64,000 bases of DNA from Isoetes taiwanensis (taxonomy: Eukaryota; Streptophyta; Lycopodiopsida; Isoetales; Isoetaceae): assembly GCA_021234155.1 (NCBI GenBank), contig JAJEKV010000002.1:18219592-18283591 (forward strand), read 5' to 3'. Below the pieces are notes generated by a model. It worked only from the letters and a program-made list of their open reading frames with translations. It was not told the DNA's origin and ran no database searches. Position numbers and translations under genes: made by a program. Below are positions 37,601 to 49,700 of the stretch, piece after piece. Each line of letters opens with the position of its first letter. The first letter of the stretch is position 1.

Positions 37601-38700
37601 CCGCAGGTAAACGAATGCGGTCGATGAGCATGGAGTGGTATTTAATTTTCCTTTGGAATATTGCCTAGCAAATACCTCTTTATGAGCTGGCTCGCTGCAA
37701 AATTTCCACTTGTCCGGTCGTCTCTTAAACCCTGCTTGGAGTTAGCAAATTTGCTCATTAAATCCCCAAAATTAATTTTCTAGCCGATAGGTGAAACTAT
37801 GCTTGAAAAAGGGTGCTGCTTGCTGCGGGACCTTGCAAATATTTCCTAGATGGACCACAACTATCACACGAACTAGGACAATAATGAACAATTTGCCAAG
37901 AATGGTGCGGTGGTGGCATGAGGCCACAGGTAATGTTATATTTGAAAAAGCCAGAAATTGAGTGAAGCATAGACCAAACCTCGTGGTCTTTGGGAATTGT
38001 GAAAGAATAGGCTTTTCATAGTGATTCAAAATAGGCCTACAACTACCTAATGGGTAAATTTCTCCCGTCACTTGGTTACAAACCCTGGTGGTTCGGCAGA
38101 CCCCAAGTCAAAATTTTCGTTGTTCAGGGATTAGGATGCGGACATATAAAAGTGTTCCGTGATGTAAACTGAGATCAAATGGTTCCTCTCATGGACACCA
38201 AAATAGAGCTTATGATGCAGGGAGCGGATGAGCCTAAAATTGAGCAAAGAATGGGCACGTGATGGTGCCTGGCGATTCCAAAGGGTTAAGAGATATCGGT
38301 CGCGAGGATTAGGATGCTTGAAGTAGAGATACTCTAAATGAACAAAGCATGTTATACTTGATGCACGCATCAGCACGAATGGGTGGGGCACCGCGCTCTG
38401 AAGGCCAAAGCTTCGCTGACCTCCCTCAATTAGATGAGGCGGGGCGCGGGCTATCCGGCCTGGAGCATGCACTACATACAATGTGATGGCCCGCATTGCC
38501 CAAAACTCGACACAACGCTGGATGCTATCAATGCATCGATATCCCTTCCTACAATGCATCCCTTACTACATCCCTTGATGCAATACTATATCTTTAATGA
38601 TGTATAGAAGAATTAGAAAAATGTCCAAGTGATTTAGATATAATATTGCTTAAAAATTGTTGCTTAAGAAAATGTTGTCAGAACTTAGCTACATTAGAAG
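34647..38700. other. Unassigned DNA with a few long but unidentified frames
   Basis: The longest frame is a 179-codon minus-strand one at 36,498-35,959. Its N-terminal half is polar (YWRELFSIPSVLRDA core) and its C-terminal half is hydrophobic, and no family is recognisable. Minus-strand frames at 38,559-38,131 and 38,071-37,772 are also unassigned. If 34,634 marks a CACTA element, its transposase would be expected here, but I found no TNP2-like block. A pyrimidine tract followed by CAG near 36,815 could be a chance acceptor. Confidence 0.35.
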
Positions 38701-41700
38701 TTGTTGCAATAACTCACTTAAATTGCATAAAAAGTTGACAAAAGGAGGTCACTACTTTCACGAAATACTTGACGCTATGCAGTAGACACAATTTTGACAC
38801 AACAAAAACACTTTGTGTCAATATGTAGCACTATAACAGGGGATTAATTTTGTATTTTTGTACGCTTTTCACTAAGGTTTTGCTATGATTTTGTGGTGTA
38901 TTTCAATTGATGTACTAATCGCATTACATCTAGAGTCGCATATCACGGCTTTCATTATTTTTATGGCACTTAGACAATGGTTTAACCTTGGAAAAAAAAA
39001 AATTGTAATATGGCATCGAGAGCTCGGGGTATTACTTTAGGGTTCTACTCTAGAATGTAGCTTCAGGACCCTATAATTGACAGTGCCCTCTCGAGATAAA
39101 ATGCAACGTTTCTTGATGCCGCGGTAGAACTTTTCGCTTTGGTTCCTGGTAACATATACCTTTTGCGAGGAGTTTGGTTGTGCCAGTAGTTATCTGTCCA
39201 TTTTGTCTTGGCTATATCAAAGGAGTTATGGCGGTTGACTGGGGTTCTTGGTCTCGAGCACTAGTCTTCAAGCATCTTGTTTAAGCCTCTGCGGTTATCA
39301 ACGGCCATCATAGGTTTTCACCGTAAAGATTATTTTGACTCTGCTATTAAGAGTGCGAGGCCGACCATGTTTTATCCTTTAAGTTTTTCCTCTAGCAATG
39401 GTGGCTCCATAGCGGTTCGCAATGGCGAGAACCATGGAGGGATTGGACGAGTTGTAGAAGAAAGAATTAGAGTTGCATAGGTTAAAGGGTCGATTTTCAT
39501 GGGTAGGAATTCTTCATAGATCCTAAAATGACATCTGCACTTATGAAGCTGTAGTATTTTTTATTTTAGAGTATTTCATCCAGGTTTTAGGTCTCCAAAT
39601 TTCTTTGAAAAGATGCATCACAAAGCAGTTAGTGGCATTTTCAATATATATTTTCTCTACTCCCCGGGCGGGCTTCTGAATTTGGTATTTAAAGGGCTGG
39701 ATTAAATTGTATGGTGGGCTTTGGTTAAAAGCTTCACAAGTGATTACTCACCTTGTAGTGATGCTCTTATCGTGCTGAAGCTTCCGTCAGCGATTAAGAA
39801 GGTACATGGTTTTTCTCCACACAGCGATCATTCATCCTCCAAGAATGGCCATCTATCTTTAAAAACTTAATGGACACAAGCGACCATGCATTGCATCATT
39901 GGATCTCATTGGAGTTGAATTTTTGCGAGCTAGTGGGTAAGCACCATCAGGTGCCCAGCTTTTGAAATGCACAGAAGACCTCTATATGAGATTAGACAAT
40001 GTTCGTACCAATTTTCCTTAAGTCTTTTGAATGATCAATTCCGAACGGAAATCGTGGTAGTCTGCCCGGAGCAATTGAAGTCCTTTGTATTTCGGTGGCT
40101 CGAACAAATTGAAGCCTCTAATTGATTACATAGTTGGAGAAGCCATGGATTAGATGGGTGTATCTTTGAGGCTGAATTGGTTTAGGATGACATTTATTTA
40201 TATGATAAAATTGCATTCCACGAGAGATTGTTGGCTATTAACACTTATGCATGTATATTAGCAAGTCTACCTTGTCGTCCTCTCCTCATATGCTATCTCG
40301 TCTGGGGCGGATAAGAGTGGCTATAAATAAGAGGGCTGCATAAATAGAAGCTCCTTCCTTTATTTGCTTGTTTCTACCATAGTTTTCTTTCTGTTTGTTC
40401 CAACATAGAAATGCTTTCTTGGTTTTGTTTTATTCTTTTATTAATATTGACTTGCCCCATACCTAGTTGGAATTATCTTTGCTCCTAAAATTAAAAATGT
40501 GGCACTTTTTCCTTACGATATTGCCATAGCTATTTTGCGGGTTGTATAATCTGTTGTACATATTTGACAAACATTAGGCTTTTGCAGCTTTGCTTATATG
40601 TAGGTATTATATTGCTTGATGGCGGCAAGCACACCTCGGATACTTACATGCATGCAAGTGAGCGGTATTATGAGTATTTGAGATGGATCTTTATCTCCAG
40701 AATCGACGTACTACTATATGACATCAATGTCTATATCTATAGGGTCAATGTGTATGTGGGTCAATTCTCCACGTGGCTTAATTTTATATACTAAAATAAT
40801 GGTTGTATGCTTATACCATCCTTTTTGTTGTTTGTTTTGTAATGGATTTATACTGTAATTTTATAAATGAGTCTCACTTATATCGTACATAATTTTGTAC
40901 TTGGTTATCATAGAGTTCATTTGTATCTAGAAGATTTACTTGTATGCACGTCGGTGACTTGGAAATTTGAAGAGTGGAAATTTTATAGCAATATAGCCGT
41001 ACATTTTACGCACTTTGGAAATTAAAAATCCTTAAACCTTTATATATTCACCGCGAGTGGCGTAGAGGCGGCCGGGCCTTTAAAATTATGTTTTTGCGTA
41101 TAAAATCAGCGCGTATGATACGTTACCTCGAATCTTGCATAGTATTTTGAATCTTGTTATCTGACTATCTGCGAATTACATCGTCAATGTCTGAATAAGG
41201 GAACTTTGTGTCGGTGTAGATTCAGGAATAAAGGGGTGAATATGCACATCGGCGATACCGTGCAGTCAACATGCACATGGTTTTGTCGCGAGGTTGATAC
41301 TTATACCGAGTATTATAGCGTAGTGTAAATTATTCCATCCTAAGCGAATTCAAGGATGGTATAAAAGCATGGCAAAATTTTAGTTAGCAATGATTTATAT
41401 ATTTTTTATTTTTATCAGATCATTCAAATCTCTCGTCGTCGTCGCCGTCGTCTTTCTCTGGCTAATGGTTCTTTTGGGAGGTGGACATTTTCTTATATAC
41501 AAAAAAGTTGTGTAAATGCATGCATCAATTTGTAGAGATGCGTATATCAATCCTGTAGAGACACACTATACATATGCGGGTGTCATTAGTTTTATCTGAA
41601 TTCCTTTGGATGGCTAGTAGTGACCTTGTTTATGTACGCGATCTCTATGGAATTTTTAGCCTTTGGGTATAAGTAAAAATGGACACTAAAAATCATTTTT

Positions 41701-41734
41701 GAGGTTACAAGTGCAAGGCAAGTTTTCGTATGTG
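38701..41734. other. Unassigned DNA
   Basis: No gene was identified. CACTATAACAGGGG at 38,830 resembles a CACTA start, but I found no partner. A short CGT run lies at 41,433-41,452, and a CCACGTGG palindrome (G-box core) lies at about 40,770. Neither is attached to a gene I can support. Confidence 0.4.
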
Positions 41735-42019
41735 CATCATTATTGCAAATTGGTGTTGTGACCTTTGTAATTTATTCCAATGCCTTTTGTGCTTATATCC
41801 CTGATCTAACAAAAGGAACATGGTCAGTGGCCCATTTGTTCATCATGTCTCCACTTGTTGAACACGTCCAAAATATTCATCCTCAGTCCACTTGTTCAAC
41901 ATGTCCAAGATATTCATTGCCTATGACAAAATATTTATTGCCTATGACAAAGCTCTTGTGCTAGATTTCCAACTCAAACATATACATCAATCCAATCATG
42001 TATTAGAATATTAATGAAC
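41735..42019 (+). repeat. Dispersed repeat R1, copy 2
   Basis: This plus-strand copy matches the minus strand of 7,400-7,640. It adds an internal duplication: TTGTTGAACACGTCCAAAAT then TTGTTCAACATGTCCAAGAT, and TGCCTATGACAAAATATT then TGCCTATGACAAAGCTC. It ends AACTCAAACATATACATC and ATTAGAATATTAATG, directly abutting the Helitron terminus at 42,021. The Helitron may have inserted into or beside this repeat. Confidence 0.8.
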
Positions 42020-42020
42020 A

Positions 42021-42050
42021 CTAGTTATGGTGCCCGGCGTTGCCGGGCTT
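42021..42050 (-). mobile_element. Helitron-type 3' terminus (element extends rightward on the minus strand)
   Basis: On the minus strand there is a perfect 7-bp stem with a 3-nt loop (GCCCGGC-AAC-GCCGGGC, plus 42,032-42,048), followed by seven bases (ACCATAA), then CTAG and a T. A GC-rich hairpin a few bases before CTRR, with insertion before T, is the hallmark of Helitron 3' ends. The body would lie to the right of 42,021. Its 5' TC end and any RepHel protein were not found, so this is probably a non-autonomous or truncated element. The tandem repeats at 42.56 and 43.40 kb may lie inside it. Confidence 0.65.
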
Positions 42051-42555
42051 TAGTAGTGATTTGCAAGGGTGGTTGTTTGTAGTTGCGTTGCTTTATCTTT
42101 TGTATGTATCTTTTAAAGAAGGGAAGAGACTTAGGCCAATTTGTGACGAAAATGAAGAAAAAGAAGGGACCACCTAAGATGGAAATATAAGAACAATTTG
42201 CTTTGCTTTGTCCTTTAGCATCTAGAGTTATGAGAAGCAAATTCAATTGAGTCCGTTGGCTAGATTGAGCATTTTCACATTGGATTTGCTCTTGAATAGA
42301 ATCGAAGAGAGCCTAATTGTTGCTTTTACCACATAGCTCCTACTTTTTGCCAATGGTAATATACTCTTATTATATTGCTCTTATTGCTAAGGCGCCCTCT
42401 CATATTGTGAACTTTTGAGATTGAGGTAGCATGGTTTTATTAGGCTTTTGATTTGATGCATAACGATCATAGACTTAGAATCATTCGAGTGCTTGGAAAC
42501 ATGGGTTAGTACCTAATGGAATGCCAAGGGCCACATTATTTGCCATCTAAATAAG

Positions 42556-42850
42556 CTTTTCCCTTATAATGCAACATGCACAAACATCCAAAAGCATAAA
42601 ATTGTTACTTCATTTAATGTTCGTGCAAATTATTGTTGGAGTAACCTTTTCCCTTTTATTAAAACACAATGAAACATGGACAAACATGCAAAAGCATAAA
42701 GTTGTTGCTTCCTTTAATGTTCGTGCAAAATATTGTTGGAGCAACCTTTTCCCTTTCATTAAGACACGGTGAAACTCATGAACATCGAAATGCATGAAGT
42801 TGGTTGTTTGAATAACCATTTCCCTTATACTAAAGCATGATGAAATTGAA
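42556..42850. repeat. Tandem repeat, three to four units of 70-100 bp
   Basis: Units begin with (C/A)(T/A)TTTCCCTT at 42,556, 42,646, 42,746 and 42,817. Each contains ACAAACAT-type, AAAGCATAAA(A/G)TTGTT, TTTAATGTTCGTGCAAA and ATTGTTGGAG.AACC phrases. The later units are progressively shorter. The location just inside the presumed Helitron end would fit the internal minisatellites common in such elements. Confidence 0.85.
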
Positions 42851-43399
42851 ATGCATGATGAGTTATATATAATACAATAAGAAATAGATCAGGTTTATTT
42901 CTCCAAACGAAATGTTTAGTAGAAATAACACATAGGATTTTCAATGACGTTCCACTTAGTGATTTCTACAAAGAAAATTTGTAGTAGGCGATGTTCCGCT
43001 TTGCTGCATTAGATAAGAAACATATTGAATACCATTTGGACCAATCTATGAGAAATCCTTGTGGGCAGCTATCACTGAGCAAAATTCTGGATCGAAAACT
43101 GCTAAGATAATTATAACCTGAATGAAATACCGTAAATGGCAGCTAATATAAGTATTTATAAATCTAAGCAGAAGCAACCATATAAATTGCGTAAGCTACA
43201 AAATTTCAAACTCAAATTTGGAAATGAACTTACCAAGTTGTCGAATGGATTATCACGGTTTGTTATTGTAATTGGCATAGGGGGACTTCTAGATCGGGCT
43301 AGAAAAGGCTCCACAATATTCTCGACCAAGTGCAGTGTAAGAATTTTTTAACAATATTCTCAAGGTCGGCAATATGATAACCTGCAGATGTGAGAAGCT

Positions 43400-43605
43400 T
43401 GAAATGCAAAATGAGAATAGCATTAATCTTACATAGAGATAAACTTTACCTGCTTGAAATGTAAAATGAGAATAGCATTATGCAAAGCTTGCAAAGCTCT
43501 ACTTGAAATGTAAAATGAGAATAGCATTATGCAAAGCTTGCAAAGCTTGTAATGCAAAATGAGAATAGCATTAGTCTTACATAGAGATAAACCTTACCTG
43601 CTTGA
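43400..43605. repeat. Nested short repeat array
   Basis: AAAATGAGAATAGCATTA occurs four times (about 43,408, 43,463, 43,512 and 43,556). The first and fourth copies are followed by TCTTACATAGAGATAAAC(T/C)TTACCTGCTTGA. The middle two are followed by TGCAAAGCTTGCAAAGCT. This looks like an outer unit duplicated around an inner, separately duplicated unit. Confidence 0.9.
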
Positions 43606-44550
43606 CTAATAGCAAGGTTCAGCTCTTGCAATGTACATCAAAACAATTTCATGGATTACAGCTTCAAAAGGAGTCGTTCAAAAACTTTGTTGCTTTATAG
43701 AATAGTTGAAATGTTGTAGCACATGTTGGAACTTCCCAAATGTAAACAAATAATAAGTGTTTGGAATTTATATCTATGTGCAAATCCATTTTCCTAAACG
43801 ATGATTCTACAAATGGAGAGGAACTTCTGCAGCCATGCACGAAGCAGTTCATCATAAATGCTTAGGAGGCTTGTTGTGGTGACTACTTGTAGTACGCTCT
43901 CTAGTATTACTGCCTCCACTGCCGTTATGCTTTAATGTTCCGCCTGAGCTAAAGGACCGTCATGGAGCATTTGTCCCCGGAGGCCATTGTATTAACAGCA
44001 ACATGTTAAAACGTACTAATTAGAATGAAAATGAAAAGGCAATGTCTAGGATAGTTTGAGGCAGAAGTCCATGAAAGATCTCTAAGACTAAGGAAATAAT
44101 GTCTTATATGCTGCTATAGGCGGATGCTGGAAAGATGGTATAAAAGGGCATGGCGGATCGTCAACACATGCTCTACTTCACTTCACGATGGATCTCATCT
44201 TTACACAACATTTTAATTAGACAGCGTTGTAACCACATCTGGTGAATAGAAGTCGGGGATGTACAAAGGATTCGAGGAGAGGAAGTTAAATTTGGGCATA
44301 TGCACGGAGAGCGGATTAAGGATCTATCTTTGAGAAGTGCCTGTAAATACTCTTTAACCTTGAAAAAATATGAACACAAAGTGGCAAAGCATATAATACT
44401 TTCTTGCGATGCAACGAGCTCAAGCGGAACATTAAAACTCCTTAATGATAATACACATGATGCAGCAGGATAGAAGTCCAAGGAAGCCTTGGCCGGACAT
44501 GCACCAAGTCCTTCCTTTATGTCTCGGAATAGGTGAAGATCCCCTAACAG
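43606..44550. other. Unassigned DNA with one long minus-strand frame
   Basis: A 146-codon open frame on the minus strand (44,613-44,173) begins in the downstream duplicated block and runs out of it. It contains CGHNLLGDLHLFRDIKEGLG and LQALLKDRSLIRSPCICPNL segments with protein-like composition, but no family that I recognise. The related copy at 45.4-45.5 kb diverges in frame at once, so a conserved coding role is doubtful. Confidence 0.3.
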
Positions 44551-44554
44551 GTTA

Positions 44555-46110
44555 TGGCCACATGTAGGGTTTGCAAATTCATATAGACCTTGTTCCTTCA
44601 AAACTGGATGCATGAATCGCTATTACAGGTAGCAATTGAAGAGATTTAAACATTAGGAGATGCATTTAGATATAAGGACTTCCGTTAAGCAGATGAAACC
44701 TTGATCTATCCTCATCTATCAGTATGAGACCCTTTAAATAAGGAAAACTAAAAATATTCTGTTTGGCATCGAGGTTCTTTATAAATTATGATTGCAAAGC
44801 TAAACATCAATATTCCAAACTTCGATGTTACATCAATATTTCCAAACTTCCGGTGTTACATGGTATACTTAAGAGGTATAAGCACACAGTTTGCCATGTC
44901 GACTAAACATCAATATTTCAAACTTCAGTGTTACATGGTATGCTTGAGGTACAACTGGATTTGTATATGGAGTTCTTCACAAAGCATGGCAGCATTAGAG
45001 ACTACCTATTCAAACATCTAGAAAATTGATAGGAAGTGTTAATACGGATCCATGACATGAAAGGGCATTACATTACATGCTAAATTACTTTGCCTTTGTA
45101 ACTTATCCTTAGTTAACATGGATGAGATGAACATTCCATATAATAGATTGCAATACCCCAAAATCAACGCACAGCAGCAAATATGCAATGCGTACACAAT
45201 ATTTGAAGATTTCACAGCACTTTTTCATTGCTTGTATGTGCCTCATCTCTTGTGTCGCCAAGTTGTATACGCCTCACATCTGTGAGAACTCCATCTAAGA
45301 GCAAAAGATAGGCTATGTAAGTAAAGGTGTAGATCACGGTGAATGAGAAAATAACTTTAAAAGTATTTAAATCTCGTTGTCAAAGCTACTTTGAATATCT
45401 TGAGGCATAGTAGGGTTGCAAATCCATATGAACTTCTTGTTCCTTCAATTTGGATGCATGAATCCACACACTGTAACATCAAATGGAGTAGCAAATTGAA
45501 GAAATTCAAACATTAGAGGAGATGTTTTAGATGATATATCAAGGACTTTCCTTAGAGCAAATAAATCCTTGATGTCACCATCTATCAAATATCTATGAGA
45601 CCTTTCAATAGGAAAACAAAAATATTACTGTTTGTAGCATCCCCGGGTTCTTTATAGCATTATAGAAGTTGCAAAGCTAAACATCAATATTTTGAGACAA
45701 ACTTCGGTGTTACATAGTATATACTTAAGAGGTATAAGCAATTCACGTTTGTGTAGTTCTTCACAAAGCATACGGCACAAACAATGAGTCCTTGAGACCA
45801 CCTATTCAAAACATGCAAATTGATGTGATCAATAACTATTCCAAATGCATGATGACATGTGAAGGGCATTCATACATGCTAAGTTAGCGCAGCACATGGC
45901 TTATCCTTAATTAACATGGATCAATAAACATTTTCATATAATAGATTGCAATACCCCAAAATCAACCCGAGTGACAAATATGCATGCATACGATATTTGA
46001 AGATTTCTGTTTCGTGCTTATATATGCCTCATCATCCCCTTAAGGTGTATGTGCCTCATCTCTGTCCGAACTCCATCTAAGGCAAAAATGCATTAAATAA
46101 AAGGTGAACC
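44555..46110. repeat. Tandem duplication with a period near 850 bp (AT-rich)
   Basis: Copy 1 (about 44,555-45,340) and copy 2 (about 45,405-46,110) share many anchors: GTAGGGTT(T)GCAAAT at 44,563 and 45,411, GCAAAGCTAAACATCAATAT at 44,792 and 45,671, ACTTAAGAGGTATAAGCA at 44,867 and 45,723, AATAGATTGCAATACCCC at 45,142 and 45,942, and CCATCTAAG at 45,291 and 46,073. The offset drops from 848 to 782 bp. Differences are dominated by short indels. A shorter internal repeat of CTAAACATCAATATTTC (about 44,905) is also present in copy 1. Confidence 0.9.
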
Positions 46111-46697
46111 CGGCCGGACAAAAGACCCCAACCTGGATGCAACCAGCATATAGTTTCACGTATGAACAACTGCGGCTCAAACAGGTATATTTACGCCCAC
46201 CATAGGATCAGCCATCATGGAAGCAAGCTTGCCGGTGCAAAGTCGCGGAACCATGGCTCTCATGCGTGTTTAATGCTAGAGAAGATTGGGGACGGATCGT
46301 AGAGACCTCCAACTTTTGGATTTGAGTCATGGTAATGGCCTCCTGCGATAAACTATCTATATCGATATCTATCTCAAACTAGAAATGTACAGGTTTTTTT
46401 CCGATTTTTTGGAAGTCCGGAAATATTTTTTAAGTCAAAACCAAAACCTTGAAGAACCCGGCTGGAAAAAATCCAAAAAGTTTTTGGAACCTCGGAAAGA
46501 CCGAATTTAAACAATAGGATATATTAGAAGAATCTTAAAGAGGTAGGTAGATAGATAGATAATAACTCAAACATATACATCAATCCAACCATATATTAGA
46601 ATGTTGATGTCTGTTGAAAAGCGCAGGAGATCCGGGGATGCGCTAAATTTGTGGGGAATTAAGATGAAGCACTCAGAACGAGATGGATGGATGGAAG

Positions 46698-46732
<35 letters not shown>

Positions 46733-46750
46733 GTTTTATGTTATATTATA
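46111..46750. repeat. R1 fragment flanked by GATA microsatellites
   Basis: A 45-bp piece of R1 (46,563-46,607; AACTCAAACATATACATCAA start, ATTAGAATGTTGATG end) forms a third copy of the R1 terminus. It sits between a short GATA run (46,541-46,560) and a longer (GATA)n of about nine units (46,698-46,733). Near 46,370-46,500 a TCCAAAAAGTTTTTGG phrase resembles a TCCAAAAAAGTTTTTGG phrase at about 5,722. Confidence 0.75.
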
Positions 46751-49700
46751 TACCACATGACCTTTTGCAGAATAAGGATATATGCGATGAGACAAATTCA
46801 TTTCCTAAATATCTCAAAAGATATACTTGAATAGCGGATATAAATGGTGCTACATCAAACAAGGTGCGGCACTGTAGTTACTGCTTGACTAAGTTTTGGG
46901 TCAAAGTGATGCCGCTTGGTGGAAAAAGAGAGTCTAAACGGGCGAGACGTAAAACGGCGATGGTACTAGCTTGCGTTGGCTTACCTTATCGCCCGGTGGC
47001 TTATTATGTTTGCTGTTTAGGTCGGCCACTTTGGAAACATGGGTGGAAGGTATCAATTTATGCTTTATTGTCATGGATCAATTGTTAATGTAGGCTGGAT
47101 GCATTGAAATGATGGCAAGGATAAACTTATGGAATTCCGCCATTAGGAAGCGTCGGCTGAAATGAAAGTGGATTTGCATCTGACATAGCAATTTTATGCG
47201 CAGCTAACTCTAAAATGAGTAAGCAGCAAGTGGATCTTTATGGCGGAGTAATAACTTTGGTTATGTAGAGCTATGTTGTTGCTATTCCTTGTCTCTAATG
47301 TTAATCTTAATCTAATCCAGGGTGCTTATATGAGACATTGCCTTCCGAGTGGAAGAGCAAAATCTTTTTATCACTTACAACTATATAAGGTTTAGAGAAG
47401 CTACGGCCAAAAGAAAGAGGTGAATCGGTTGAAGGATCAGATGTCATTGAAATAGTGAAATCAGGGATGAAGGGATTGTAGTAGCTAAATGCCATCATAT
47501 CCTTTACTTCTCCTTGAGAATGACGTTTAATGCTGCACTACCTTCGCACCATCGATTCAAGATCCTACGCACCCGGGAATTCCGTCTTGAATCTCTTACG
47601 GTTATCACGATGACGAGAAAGCAATCAAAGGGTATACGCGTATACTTTACGGGTTATTTGTTTGCTTTTTCTTAGCTAATTTAGTGCCCTTTAAATTTAA
47701 GTGATAGAACACAAATGTTAACCACATTGATGTCGGTCAAGTATCTAAATCGATTTTAAATAGAAATAATATTGTCAGTTCAGCAAGTAGAGTTTCCACA
47801 GCGTTATATATGTGGGTTGTATGTGATGAGTTTATACACAAATATATTTGAAGCTCTGTATGCAGTGAGATATAGGTAGTTGTATGCCTTCCCTTGTATG
47901 TACTTTGCATCATGTTCCTTTAAATATTTCTAACCTTGTTATGGATGTCACGGTTACATCCCTAAATGGTTCTCTCATGAATCACATGCATCCGTGACGA
48001 ATTTCTAATAGATGCTTTGGTCATGCATTGTGATGCCAATCCCAAAACGTATCAACTACTTGATCCTCGTTTACGAAATCATGAGTCGAGTATATCGATT
48101 TGCAAGATGAACTATATATAGCAGGGCATATATATATCTTTGTTCATTTGTGTTCACATTTCCTATCATAAAGAGATATGTAAATGACACTATCTTTGAA
48201 TAATTATACTCACGATAGTATCTTATATTATAATGTTATTAGGTAAGTATGTGATTGAGCCTAACCCTATTTCGACATTTAGGGTTCGCGAGGCAGCTCG
48301 AGAAGGCAAGCTCAGAGCCAAGAATAGAGGATTTATAGGTGGATTTGCAGGTGCATCCCGTGATTATAGCCATTTTAATTTTGGGAAGTTACGGATCATT
48401 TCGAGAAAAATGTATACATATATTTAGGATTTTACACCCCACCATCATCTCAGATCCGGCAGAGGAAGCATGTCCAGGCAAAGATTGACAAAAGCATGTG
48501 GTGCTGGGGTTTTGAATCTTCCCTCGAGGTTGTGTTCAATCCATTTCTTGCTTTCGAGATCAGTTATACAATTCTTCTACCTCTGTTGCCGTCAAATGCC
48601 GCTATTTTTTCACAGTGATGCAACTCACGGGGGCTTGTGAAATTTGTTGAAGGCGTTTGGGTGCAGGTATAATTTTCCCTCAAATGTTATGCATTTTATA
48701 TTTTTTATCATTGCGTATTTGCTTCGCGGTCAGATTCGAATCTCTGAGGTTGTCGAGGAGGAGAAGCAGCTCTCTTCACCCAATTAAGCTTATCCTAGAA
48801 ACATTTCCAATGCGGTTGTATGCTTGGGAATCAGCTCAAAGGAATATGTAAAGAGCGGCGTCATGCTTGCTGCAATAAAGGCACTATATCACTATTTCAT
48901 CCCCGCTGCATGGTGCTGCTGGATGGGTTATGAGTTCAAGCCTCTTTACAAATGTAACGTCTGAAACCAAATGCACTTGGTGGAATTTGTTGGGTTAGAC
49001 ATTAAAATGTCTGACTAAGTTATTGTACTTGGTTTATGTAACAAAGAAAGTATTGGAAAGTGGGCGGGATTACATATTTGACTGCGGTGTATCTTAGAAC
49101 AGTGTTTTTCATTAGCGACTTTATTTGCAGTGCGTAGCGGAATTAAGATCTATCAAGGCAAAGATGGGTCAAATATCCATTTGGAATGTGGCAGTTCTCA
49201 GGTCGATGGCCATTTCATTTTGTTTTCTTATCGAACAAGGTGAGGAAGTTACATGCAGCTACACTAGAAAAGCAGTTATAAAGAAAGGCTTTTTCGCGAC
49301 TTATATAAAGCTCTAACATTAGTCAGCATATCTTTGTAGTAAAGTGAAACAGCAAAGGCAACTGAACATCCTATCCCGGATATAAGAAGGTGAGGCTTTG
49401 ATCCGTGTGTCATGCCTTTCGACTACACTTTGTTCCTATAGCGGTGTTGTTCAGCATTTAGCCAAATTTATCCTGTTGAAAGGTGGTGTATTTGAACATT
49501 GCCTTCAAGCAACAACTATATGGTAATTACATTCTCAACATATTAGTCAACTACTTTTTCAATTATGTTGGGTTATGCTTGATTATCTAATGTACATGAC
49601 ATAGAGTTTTAGTTTGTTGTTCATATTGAATATTTGGAAAGCCATTCCTGCATTGACAGACTTTCCAATATATATATAAAGGCGGTCTCCTTAGTAAACC

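Noticed and set aside
34634-38842. Complete autonomous CACTA transposon
   Set aside because: No TNP2-like transposase, no matching right terminus and no target-site duplication were found.
38830-38843. CACTATAACAGGGG as a second CACTA terminus pairing with 34,634
   Set aside because: The orientation and sequence do not mirror CACTACAAGAGAA, and no target duplication is visible. The similarity between 34,650 and 38,775 is too weak to define an element.
43400-43605. CRISPR-like array
   Set aside because: The repeats are irregularly spaced, the 'spacers' are themselves repeated, and the sequence is plant nuclear DNA.
48720-48790. Possible tRNA T-arm (GATTCGAATC with G/C flanks)
   Set aside because: No acceptor stem, D-arm or anticodon arm can be assembled at the correct distance.
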